Shown one piece after another: positions 1-5,200 of a DNA stretch of 5,937 nucleotides; the first letter of the stretch is position 1, and every line of letters begins with the position of its first letter. This DNA comes from Chlorobiota bacterium (GTDB lineage: Bacteria > Bacteroidota > Ignavibacteria > Ignavibacteriales > Ignavibacteriaceae). The position numbers and the translations under genes are program-made. The notes beneath the pieces were generated by a model, which ran no database searches, was not told the origin of the DNA, and worked only from the letters and a program-made list of their open reading frames with translations. The DNA lies in contig RHKR01000330.1 of NCBI GenBank assembly GCA_008363265.1, positions 1-5,937 on the forward strand. Direction: 5' to 3'.

Positions 1-542
1 AAAGCGGTAGTATCATTTTTTTCGAAACAGGTGGCACAGATACAGTACCCACAGAGAAGGCGGATGAATATTCTTTTAGTTTCGACAATAAACCCAACTT
101 TTCTGGAAGGATAGGAGATGTAACAGGTGACGGAGTTGATGACATTTGTATAGGAGAGAATACGGAATACAACGACATTTATCCTCTTATAAACAACCGT
201 GTCTATATTATGAAGGGTGTCAGAAAACCAACGGGTGTCGAGGATGAGACTGGAGCAGAACTTCCGACAGAGATAAAGATAAGAACAAGCCCAAACCCTT
301 TTAACGGGAGCACAAAGGTTAACTACACAGTCCCCGGCGAAGGCATGATTGACCTGACGGTTTATGACATAATGGGCAGGGTAGTTTATGCAAAAACAAC
401 CTTTAGAACAAAAGGTGAACATAGTGAGGTGATTGATTTCAACCTGCTTAATGTTTCAAGCGGGACATATATGATAAGGGTTCGTTCCCTTACAGGAGAC
501 GGTAAAGCGGCCGCTACTGTAAAGGTGGCCTATATTAAATAA
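1..542 (+). CDS. C-terminal part of a secreted FG-GAP-type protein with T9SS sorting domain (5' end outside window)
   Basis: The frame is open from base 3, without a stop, to TAA at 540-542, giving the last 179 residues of a longer protein. Residues 39-47 (DVTGDGVDD) form the calcium-binding loop of FG-GAP/VCBS-type beta-propeller repeats, and the following residues end in NRVYIMKG, like a propeller blade. A short linker (PTGVEDE) leads to a C-terminal domain that starts at SPNPFNGST (96-104) and continues with LTVYDIMGRVV and SSGTYMIRV. This is the pattern of the T9SS type A sorting domain, so the mature protein should cross the outer membrane by T9SS and be surface-attached or released. The internal ATG at 210 falls inside the last propeller blade and is not the true start. 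The function of the missing N-terminal part cannot be judged. Base composition is lower in GC than the amylase gene. Confidence 0.88.
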   Translation, partial: SGSIIFFETGGTDTVPTEKADEYSFSFDNKPNFSGRIGDVTGDGVDDICIGENTEYNDIYPLINNRVYIMKGVRKPTGVEDETGAELPTEIKIRTSPNPFNGSTKVNYTVPGEGMIDLTVYDIMGRVVYAKTTFRTKGEHSEVIDFNLLNVSSGTYMIRVRSLTGDGKAAATVKVAYIK

Positions 543-549
543 TTGAGTG

Positions 550-571
550 GCACCCCTACGGGGAGCGACTT
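550..571. repeat. Hairpin-forming short repeat, copy 1
   Basis: Eight bases after the stop of the upstream gene lies a 22-base element that matches 598-619 at 20 of 22 positions. Its core CCCC-TAC-GGGG (553-563) can fold into a four-pair stem, extended by an outer GC/GC pair across an A-A mismatch. No T-run follows, so it is not a classical intrinsic terminator. It sits between convergent genes, where a bidirectional 3'-end structure would make sense. Confidence 0.6.
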
Positions 572-596
572 AATTTGATATCTATTCTACAAACAT

Positions 597-619
597 TGCA
601 CCCCTGCGGGGAGCAACTT
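597..619. repeat. Hairpin-forming short repeat, copy 2
   Basis: This is the second copy of the element at 550-571, 48 bases downstream. Here the stem is better: TGC, an A-A mismatch, then CCCC pairs with GGGG and GCA around the loop TGC (597-615), giving seven pairs. The change from TAC to TGC in the loop and the retained stem suggest a repeated family rather than chance. It may act as a 3'-end structure for either convergent neighbour, but no T-run follows. Confidence 0.6.
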
Positions 620-631
620 CGCCGCGGCGAA
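618..631. repeat. Perfect 14-base palindrome with GCCGCGGC core
   Basis: TTCGCCGCGGCGAA is a perfect inverted repeat. It abuts the second hairpin repeat on its left and a decayed AATCCG-type repeat on its right. A sister palindrome with the same GCCGCGGC core lies at 1428-1441. Its role is unknown; it may be a mobile or recombination-derived intergenic element. Confidence 0.55.
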
Positions 632-725
632 ATCCGCGTTATCTGCGGTCTATAAAAATCCCTCCGCGAAAATCTCCCACAGGGACAAGTGTCTGATCAG
701 CGTGCATCTCCAAAAGGGACAAGTG
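631..725. repeat. Decayed AATCCG repeat followed by two copies of a 20-base direct repeat
   Basis: Bases 631-647 match 1522-1538 at 13 of 17 positions, so this is the same dispersed family seen in the spacer at 1522-1601. Downstream, 672-691 and 706-725 are copies of a 20-base unit ending in AGGGACAAGTG (18 of 20 identical, 34-base period). No open frame or RNA gene was recognised here. Confidence 0.5.
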
Positions 726-735
726 CGTGTTATCT

Positions 736-765
736 CTCGCTACTCATTACTCGCCACTCGCTACT
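736..765. repeat. Low-complexity CTCGCTACT repeat
   Basis: CTCGCTACT occurs at 736-744 and again at 757-765, separated by a related CATTACTCGCCA. The tract ends 11 bases before the stop codon of the - strand gene, so it lies in that gene's 3' flank. No hairpin with a T-run was seen. Confidence 0.4.
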
Positions 766-776
766 GAAAACACCCC

Positions 777-1328
777 TCAATTCGCGATCGAATAGTCATT
801 CAGGGCTTCTTCGATGGCGACCTCGGGCAGATCACACGACATCAGGCCGCGGCAATTAACATCCTTCATGTCACCGAAATCGGTTTTCTTGAAGTTATCG
901 GCGATGATTATCCGGTCGTCTTTCATCGCGTTGATGAAAGCCATCGAGGTATTCGGCACTATGAGGACGATGCAGACCGGCAGCAGTTCATTCGGTCCGC
1001 CCGCGATGGTGGCGACACCACTTCCGGGAGCCTGACCTTTACCCGCCTCAACGCGGTTCTCACGGGTGAAGTGCCGGCCGCGCGTGATAAGCTTTGATGT
1101 GCCTTTGTCGAGTTTCGTCTCGATCGTAGCGAGTTTTATATCGGTTTTTGCCTTAGCGAAAGGCTGTGATCGCGCCCAAAGTTCTGAAACATTTACATTC
1201 TTCTCGAGGATCAAGTAGTACTCGACAGAATCAATCTTGTTCAGTGAAATAATTATCGATTCCTGGGCGGAAAGAATTGTAGGGATGATAAAAAGAAGAA
1301 TAACAGGAAATATTTTCAGGCATTTCAT
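777..1328 (-). CDS. Secreted hypothetical protein, 183 residues
   Basis: I do not recognise the family. The ATG start at 1326-1328 is well supported: GGAGG lies six bases upstream, and residues 1-21 (a short MK start, a long hydrophobic run, then LSAQ) look like a Sec signal peptide cut after about Ala21. The mature part has about 160 residues: a mixed beta/alpha-like N-terminal half with several Lys/Asp-rich stretches (31-100), a Gly-rich linker (APGSGVATIAGG, 100-111), a hydrophobic strand (LLPVCIVLIVP, 115-125) and a C-terminal part containing C159 and C165, which could form a disulfide. No catalytic motif, lipobox or T9SS tail is visible, so it is probably periplasmic. It appears monocistronic, since it has its own promoter and a 285-base repeat-rich spacer separates it from the transporter gene upstream. 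Confidence 0.8.
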   Translation of the reverse strand: MKCLKIFPVILLFIIPTILSAQESIIISLNKIDSVEYYLILEKNVNVSELWARSQPFAKAKTDIKLATIETKLDKGTSKLITRGRHFTRENRVEAGKGQAPGSGVATIAGGPNELLPVCIVLIVPNTSMAFINAMKDDRIIIADNFKKTDFGDMKDVNCRGLMSCDLPEVAIEEALNDYSIAN

Positions 1329-1334
1329 GACTAA

Positions 1335-1339
1335 CCTCC
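1335..1339 (-). promoter_or_regulatory. Shine-Dalgarno site for the 183-residue secreted protein
   Basis: On the - strand this reads GGAGG, six bases before the ATG at 1328. A strong site like this fixes the start codon. It is notable because the amylase gene in the same window shows no such site. Confidence 0.75.
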
Positions 1340-1369
1340 GTTGCCGGCACTTTCATTCGCCGGTTTCCG

Positions 1370-1400
1370 CAAACTTAATCATTTTCCCGCATAAAGTCAA
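1370..1400 (-). promoter_or_regulatory. Bacteroidota-type promoter
   Basis: On the - strand TTGACT (1395-1400) is followed after 17 bases by TAAGTTTG (1370-1377). The second box is an exact match to the Bacteroidota -7 consensus TAnnTTTG, and the TTG at the start of the first box lies at the spacing expected for the -33 element. Transcription would begin near 1362-1365, leaving a leader of about 35 bases before the ATG at 1328. The leader contains the Shine-Dalgarno site. Confidence 0.65.
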
Positions 1401-1427
1401 GTATGTTTAACCACAGAGCACACCGAG

Positions 1428-1441
1428 TCCGCCGCGGCGGA
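1428..1441. repeat. Perfect 14-base palindrome with GCCGCGGC core
   Basis: TCCGCCGCGGCGGA is a perfect inverted repeat with the same GCCGCGGC core as 618-631. It lies between CACAGAGCACACCGAG and ACAGAG, as if it split a CACAGAG-type repeat tract. It lies upstream of the promoter of the 183-residue gene. No function is assigned. Confidence 0.5.
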
Positions 1442-1459
1442 ACAGAGGGGGCTTTTAGC

Positions 1460-1549
1460 ACGCAGATACACGCAGATTTTACCGAGATACGCAGAGATGA
1501 GCGCAATTTTCACTCTGCGAAAATCCGTTTAATCAGCGTGTATCCGCGT
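1460..1549. repeat. 38-base imperfect inverted repeat (large stem-loop)
   Basis: The left arm 1460-1497 and the right arm 1512-1549 are complementary at 29 of 38 positions, around a 14-base spacer. The arms are made of ACGCAGAT/ATCNGCGT-type units that also recur at 631-647 and 1559-1601. The structure lies downstream of the transporter gene on the - strand, so in that transcript it could act as a 3' stabilising or terminating hairpin. It may equally be a decayed intergenic repeat with no role. Confidence 0.6.
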
Positions 1550-1601
1550 CCTTAAAAGAATCCGTGGAATCAGTGTAAAATCTGTGAAATCCGCGTAACC
1601 T
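1522..1601. repeat. Decayed direct repeat of AATCCG units
   Basis: Bases 1522-1542 and 1559-1579 match at 16 of 21 positions with a 37-base period, and another AATCCGCGT follows at 1589. The same unit appears at 631. Its first part is also the right arm of the large inverted repeat. The tract ends shortly before the transporter's stop codon. No gene is visible in the spacer. Confidence 0.45.
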
Positions 1602-1613
1602 TTCCTTGCCAAC

Positions 1614-2462
1614 CTAAGAACGCTTCATATTAATAAAGTAAACGCCTGAAATCACCAGGGCCATGCCAACGAAGTGCCAGATGCTCAGGGCTTCGCCATC
1701 GATGAAACCCCAGATGACCGCGACGATCGGGATAAGGTATGTAACGGTTGAAGCAAAGACGGGGGAGGTTTTCTGGATCATCCGGTTGAAGAGAATGAGC
1801 GACATCGCGGTGCCTACCACGGCGAGGATGGCAATATATCCGAATGAAGAAAGAGCCTTCGGATGTGTCGCCACAGTGTAGATAAACCCGGAGGATAAAA
1901 GTACCACAAGCGCGACTGGTAATACCGTCATGAATGCCAGCGAGGTAAGTGCTACCGGGTGGATACCCTTGAAATGCTTGCTGAGAAAATTTGAACCCAG
2001 ACCATAGAAAATGGTGGCGAGCACAACGAAGAATGCGAAATAGTTGATCTCCCCCAGTTCAATCACCAAACCCACCGCCTGATTCACCTTGAACGGCGCG
2101 CTGAAGAAAAGCACCCCGATGGAAAAGGTGAAGATCGGTGTCATTCCGTTTAGCACACCCGCGAGTGAGCTGCTTATGCGCGTCTGGGCAGTGGCGAAGA
2201 GGATCGACGGACCGAGATTCGTGAGCACCGCGAAGAAGAGAAAATGCTTCCAGTATTTCTGCAGGTACTCCTTGTAACTCCTTAAAGCGAGTGGCAGCAG
2301 CACGACAGCCGAGATGACCACCCTGAGTGCCCCCACTTCCGCTGCCGAGTAGGCCTCGAGCCCCCGCTTCATCAGGATGAATGAGCTCCCCCAGATAATC
2401 GCCAAAAGGCCGAGGGTTAGCCATGAAAACAATCTGCTGTCGGTTTTGATCCGGTTCTTCAT
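1614..2462 (-). CDS. EamA/DMT-superfamily membrane transporter, with apparent loss of TM5
   Basis: From the ATG at 2460-2462 the product has 282 residues. It shows the two-repeat EamA architecture: TM1 with WGSSFILMKRGL (24-35), TM2 (42-60), TM3 (72-92), TM4 with GMTPIFTF (106-113), TM6 (140-161), TM7 (168-190), TM8 (206-226), TM9 with YLIPIVAVIWG (242-252), then GE (256-257), and TM10 with GMALVISGVYFIN (266-278). DMT permeases of this type export or import small metabolites; the substrate cannot be predicted. The segment where TM5 should be (126-138) is only about 12 residues, NQAVGLVIELGEI, and includes Glu135, so about 12-20 residues seem to be missing in frame. A longer frame starting at 2561 uses TTG and adds 33 polar residues; another ATG lies at 2498. 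I prefer 2462 because the family normally starts just before TM1 and a TAnnTTTG box lies 24 bases upstream. Confidence 0.85.
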   Translation of the reverse strand: MKNRIKTDSRLFSWLTLGLLAIIWGSSFILMKRGLEAYSAAEVGALRVVISAVVLLPLALRSYKEYLQKYWKHFLFFAVLTNLGPSILFATAQTRISSSLAGVLNGMTPIFTFSIGVLFFSAPFKVNQAVGLVIELGEINYFAFFVVLATIFYGLGSNFLSKHFKGIHPVALTSLAFMTVLPVALVVLLSSGFIYTVATHPKALSSFGYIAILAVVGTAMSLILFNRMIQKTSPVFASTVTYLIPIVAVIWGFIDGEALSIWHFVGMALVISGVYFINMKRS

Positions 2463-2485
2463 AATTCTTTCTGTTATCGCGGATG

Positions 2486-2493
2486 CAAAGCTA
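2486..2493 (-). promoter_or_regulatory. Possible -7 box of the transporter gene
   Basis: On the - strand this reads TAGCTTTG, an exact TAnnTTTG match. Transcription would start near 2478-2480, leaving a leader of about 17 bases before the ATG at 2462 and excluding the upstream start codons. No TTG is found at the -33 distance, so the call is weak. Confidence 0.3.
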
Positions 2494-2584
2494 ATCATTT
2501 CACCTTTTATTTCATCTCTGAAATTGCTATTTATGAAGTTGACTTTTTTGAAATGAAACAAAAATCAGACGCGGCAGCAATTCA

Positions 2585-4471
2585 ATGATCAGAAATTTAT
2601 TCCTTTTTATCCTCTTCGCGCTCCCGATTTTCGGACAGGCTTCCACGAAGTGGTGGAACGACGCGGTTTTTTACGAAATATTTGTCCGAAGCTTTTACGA
2701 CGGGAACGGTGACGGCAAGGGCGACTTCAGAGGGCTGATCAACAAGCTCGACTACCTGAACGACGGCAATCCCGCCACAACAACCGACCTCGGCGTTACG
2801 GGGATCTGGCTGATGCCGATAAACCCCTCTCCCAGCTATCACGGCTATGATGTGACCGACTATCGTGGGATTGAGTCGGATTACGGCACAATGAACGACT
2901 TTAAGGAGTTCCTTACCAAAGCACACCAGCGCGGCATTAAAGTGATAATCGATTTTGTGATAAACCACTCTTCACGCCAGCACCCCTGGTTCGCCGCCTC
3001 GACCGACCCCTCTTCACCCTACCGGGATTACTATATCTGGAAGAACTTCAACCCCGGCTACACGGGGACATGGGGGCAACAGGTCTGGCACCAGTTCAAT
3101 AATTACTACTATTTCGGTATGTTCTGGAGCGGAATGCCCGACCTGAACATGGCCCACACGCCGCTGAAGAATGAGATATTCAATCTGACCCGCTACTGGC
3201 TCGACACGATGAATGTGGATGGGTTCAGGCTCGACGCGATCAAGCACCTCTTTGAAGACGGCCAGATAATGGAGCATGTTCCGGCCACTTTCGCGTTCCT
3301 TGAAGAGTTCAGAACAGTTTACAAAGCAGCCGATCCTGAAGCCCTTACGGTCGGAGAAGTGTGGTCGAGCACCTCGCAGGTGGTCCCGTACTCGAACGGA
3401 AACCGACTCGACATTTGCTTCGAGTTCGACCTCGCCTCGGCGATCATAAACGCGATCAAGAACTCATCTCCGGGCGGTCTCGCCAACAAGATGACCTCGG
3501 TCGCGTCGCTGTACCAACCACTGCAGTACGCCACATTTCTCAGCAATCACGATCAGGACCGGGTTTTCGGCATCCTTAATCAGAACGAGAAGTGGAGCAA
3601 ACTGGCCGCCTCGATATACCTGACACTTCCGGGCGTGCCGTTTATTTACTACGGTGAAGAGATCGGGATGAACGGCTACGGGATCGATGAGAACAAGCGC
3701 CGCCCGATGCCATGGACCCCCGGCACGAACGGCGGTTTCACCACAGGCACGCCGTGGTACGCGCTGGGTACACCCTACAATCTTAACAATGTGCAGACGA
3801 TGTCGGCAAGCCCCACATCTCTCCTGAGCAGGTACCGCGATCTTATCCATCTGCGAAACAGGGAAACGGCTTTAAGGAGGGGCGGCTACAGGGCAGGCAC
3901 TTCGTCGAACGGGAATATTTACGCCTACTGCCGCGACCTCGACAATGAGGCGATCTTTGTGATTCACAATTTCAGCGAGTTTCCCGTTTCAAACTTTACA
4001 GTTTCTATGAACCAGTCGAATCTCGATCCGGGCGATCTCTATGTTCTAAATGCCGAAACAGGCGCGGGAATCGGACAGGTACCCATAAACTTCCAGGGAG
4101 GTTTCAGCAATTACGCCATCCCGGGCGAACTGGCGGGCAAAAGCACGATGATATTGAAGATCCAGACCACCCCCGTCGGTGTGGAGGATGAAGCGAATTC
4201 AGGTCCCGCGTCATTCACGCTGCATCAGAATTATCCGAATCCGTTCAATCCCTCAACCGTGGTTTCATTCTCATTGGATAAAAGGGATTTTGTCGATGTC
4301 TCCGTTTACGACATCCGCGGGGAGAAGATCACCACCCTCCACAACGGCATCACCGAACCCGGTTTCCACACCGTCACATTTGAGGCTGCAAATCTTCCGG
4401 CTGGCCTCTATCTGATCCGTGCCACGACCGGAAATAAACAGCAGACGGTGAAGGCGGTACTTCTAAAGTAG
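2585..4471 (+). CDS. Secreted GH13 alpha-amylase-family glycoside hydrolase with T9SS sorting domain
   Basis: A complete 628-residue enzyme that should cleave alpha-1,4 (possibly alpha-1,6) glucosidic bonds in starch or maltodextrins. A Sec signal peptide covers residues 1-19 (cut near GQA/ST). The catalytic barrel runs from about 22 to 435: a calcium loop DGNGDGKGD (39-47), HGYD (86-89), region I DFVINH (123-128), region II GFRLDAIKH with nucleophile Asp217, region III GEVW with acid/base Glu258, and region IV NHD with Asp323. All three catalytic residues are present. Region V reads MPDLN (184-188), the signature of enzymes between oligo-1,6-glucosidases and neopullulanases (subfamily GH13_36). 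A beta-sandwich domain C follows (about 440-527), then a GVEDE linker and a T9SS type A domain (545-628, NYPNPFNPST to VKAVLLK). The enzyme is therefore probably on the cell surface or released. The ATG at 2585 has no Shine-Dalgarno match but places the signal peptide correctly. Exact substrate is not determined. Confidence 0.95.
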   Translation: MIRNLFLFILFALPIFGQASTKWWNDAVFYEIFVRSFYDGNGDGKGDFRGLINKLDYLNDGNPATTTDLGVTGIWLMPINPSPSYHGYDVTDYRGIESDYGTMNDFKEFLTKAHQRGIKVIIDFVINHSSRQHPWFAASTDPSSPYRDYYIWKNFNPGYTGTWGQQVWHQFNNYYYFGMFWSGMPDLNMAHTPLKNEIFNLTRYWLDTMNVDGFRLDAIKHLFEDGQIMEHVPATFAFLEEFRTVYKAADPEALTVGEVWSSTSQVVPYSNGNRLDICFEFDLASAIINAIKNSSPGGLANKMTSVASLYQPLQYATFLSNHDQDRVFGILNQNEKWSKLAASIYLTLPGVPFIYYGEEIGMNGYGIDENKRRPMPWTPGTNGGFTTGTPWYALGTPYNLNNVQTMSASPTSLLSRYRDLIHLRNRETALRRGGYRAGTSSNGNIYAYCRDLDNEAIFVIHNFSEFPVSNFTVSMNQSNLDPGDLYVLNAETGAGIGQVPINFQGGFSNYAIPGELAGKSTMILKIQTTPVGVEDEANSGPASFTLHQNYPNPFNPSTVVSFSLDKRDFVDVSVYDIRGEKITTLHNGITEPGFHTVTFEAANLPAGLYLIRATTGNKQQTVKAVLLK

Positions 4472-4547
4472 TGGTTAACGGTTAGAGGTTAGAGGTTAGT
4501 CAGTGCTGGTCAGGATTAACCACTGACCTCTAACCACTAACCTCTAA
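4471..4547. repeat. 7-base tandem repeat folded into a 23-pair stem-loop; possible bidirectional terminator
   Basis: The 5' arm contains GTTAGAG at 4481 and 4488 followed by GTTAGTC. It pairs with the 3' arm as 4482-4492 with 4537-4547 (11 pairs), an A-A mismatch, 4494-4498 with 4531-4535 (5 pairs), a CTC bulge, and 4499-4505 with 4521-4527 (7 pairs), leaving a 15-base loop. GTGGTTAA (4471-4478) can alternatively pair with TTAACCAC (4516-4523). The stem fills nearly the whole spacer between the convergent amylase and membrane-protein genes, so it could end or protect both transcripts. There is no T-run on either side, so classical termination is not shown. Confidence 0.65.
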
Positions 4548-4551
4548 AATA

Positions 4552-4983
4552 TCATTCATCCCTCTTCGAAAACATTTTCAACTGTTTCTCTCTCGCTTCA
4601 GCGCTGTTTTCCGTGAATCGGATGACGACATACGCTACGAGGGCAAAGAGGAATACAAACAAAAGCATCCATGCGGTGGCTTCGAGTGAGCCCATTATCG
4701 CACGGTATATCTCGAGTGCCCACCTTTCAGCGGTGAGGACATAGGTATAGACGCCGGTCTTTTCATTGGTGTTCAGGTATTTCTCAAGTTCCCAGATACG
4801 GACCCCACCCGAGATACCCACAACGAAGATCGCGAACAGAACATACCTGCTCCAGGCCACATATATATCTTCTTTAACCAATCGGTGAAAGATGGTATCA
4901 AGCGGTTTCCTGAAGGAATAAGCAATGATGGCGCAAGTTAAAAAACTCACTAAAAAGTTGAAGATCAGAAGCGTGATGAACAT
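4552..4983 (-). CDS. Hypothetical inner-membrane protein, three predicted helices, 143 residues
   Basis: I do not recognise the family. The start is ATG at 4981-4983, directly preceding a hydrophobic segment. Predicted helices are TM1 (about 3-22), TM2 (about 45-64, VLFAIFVVGISGG) and TM3 (about 101-122, MLLFVFLFALVAYVV). Between TM1 and TM2 is a basic loop (RKPLDTIFHRLVKED) and between TM2 and TM3 a 35-residue segment rich in aromatic and charged residues. The tail after TM3 is charged (SAEAREKQLKMFSKRDE). Helix count and charges suggest a small integral inner-membrane protein with the tail inside the cell; no metal, haem or enzyme motif is evident. The upstream AGAAAG is at best a weak ribosome site. 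Its stop lies four bases from the stem-loop shared with the amylase gene. Confidence 0.78.
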   Translation of the reverse strand: MFITLLIFNFLVSFLTCAIIAYSFRKPLDTIFHRLVKEDIYVAWSRYVLFAIFVVGISGGVRIWELEKYLNTNEKTGVYTYVLTAERWALEIYRAIMGSLEATAWMLLFVFLFALVAYVVIRFTENSAEAREKQLKMFSKRDE

Positions 4984-5007
4984 ATTAGAACTTTCTTAAA
5001 ATGATTT

Positions 5008-5039
5008 TGAAGATAGGAATTCTACAAAAGGAAAGCAAA
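5008..5039 (-). promoter_or_regulatory. Weak candidate promoter of the three-helix membrane protein
   Basis: On the - strand TTTG (5036-5039) is followed after 20 bases by TATCTTCA (5008-5015), which keeps six of eight fixed or free positions of TAnnTTTG. The spacing is right but the second box has two mismatches. The leader to the ATG at 4983 would be about 20 bases. Confidence 0.25.
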
Positions 5040-5050
5040 TATTGTTTCCT
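5029..5050. promoter_or_regulatory. Interrupted dyad, possible operator
   Basis: AGGAAA (5029-5034) and CAA (5036-5038) are complementary to TTG (5042-5044) and TTTCCT (5045-5050), with one extra G at 5035 and a three-base centre. It lies in the spacer between divergent genes and overlaps the candidate -33 element of the - strand gene, where a repressor could act. No known regulator site is recognised. Confidence 0.3.
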
Positions 5051-5059
5051 ATTGAGGGA

Positions 5060-5097
5060 GGGTACCCGAAAATTTCGCAAATTTTCACGCTTTTTTT
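5060..5097 (+). promoter_or_regulatory. Palindrome plus AT-rich hairpin and seven-T run upstream of the receptor gene
   Basis: GGGTACCC (5060-5067) is a perfect palindrome directly followed by GAAAATTT-CGC-AAATTTTC (5068-5086), a perfect eight-pair stem with a three-base loop. After ACGC come seven T (5091-5097). On the + strand this resembles an intrinsic terminator with an unusually AT-rich stem, placed about 100 bases before the receptor start. If transcription starts upstream, it could attenuate the receptor transcript; if transcription starts downstream, it would block read-through from the left. Confidence 0.35.
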
Positions 5098-5188
5098 CCA
5101 TATTATTAAATGGTAATTCATTTTAAGTTGCCGCGGTAAGTCTAAACTTTTTCACGCGACGACACTTCAACCTTATTCTCTCCCATCC

Positions 5189-5192
5189 GGAG
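5189..5192 (+). promoter_or_regulatory. Shine-Dalgarno site fixing the TTG start of the receptor gene
   Basis: GGAG lies eight bases before TTG at 5201-5203. In this frame there is a stop at 5114-5116 and no ATG or GTG between it and 5201. The TTG is immediately followed by a signal-peptide sequence, so this site supports the unusual start. Confidence 0.6.
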
Positions 5193-5200
5193 TTCAACTA

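Noticed and set aside
1421..1601. CRISPR-like array suggested by recurring AATCCG units
   Set aside because: Units are short, degenerate, in both orientations and with irregular spacing; no conserved repeat with unique spacers.
2059..2424. 121-residue open frame on the - strand inside the transporter gene
   Set aside because: It overlaps the transporter in another frame, is rich in Gly/Arg with no hydrophobic pattern, and has no ribosome site; a coding shadow.
2528..2544. Possible + strand promoter of the amylase (TATTTATG, and TTGACT at 2539)
   Set aside because: TATTTATG has one mismatch and no TTG at -33 distance; TTGACT has no matching downstream box, so neither is convincing.
2463..2561. 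N-terminal extension of the transporter from TTG at 2561
   Set aside because: It adds polar residues not expected in the family, uses a rare start, and a TAnnTTTG box lies between it and the preferred ATG.
3464..3850. 128-residue - strand frame and others (2597-2968, 3014-3277, 3319-3546, 3361-3579, 4179-4415) within the amylase
   Set aside because: The amylase frame is fully explained by conserved GH13 regions; these are antisense or shifted shadows.
4481..4501. Telomere-like or integration repeat (TTAGAGG)
   Set aside because: Only about two and a half tandem units are present and they are explained by the local stem-loop; no integrase or mobile element is nearby.
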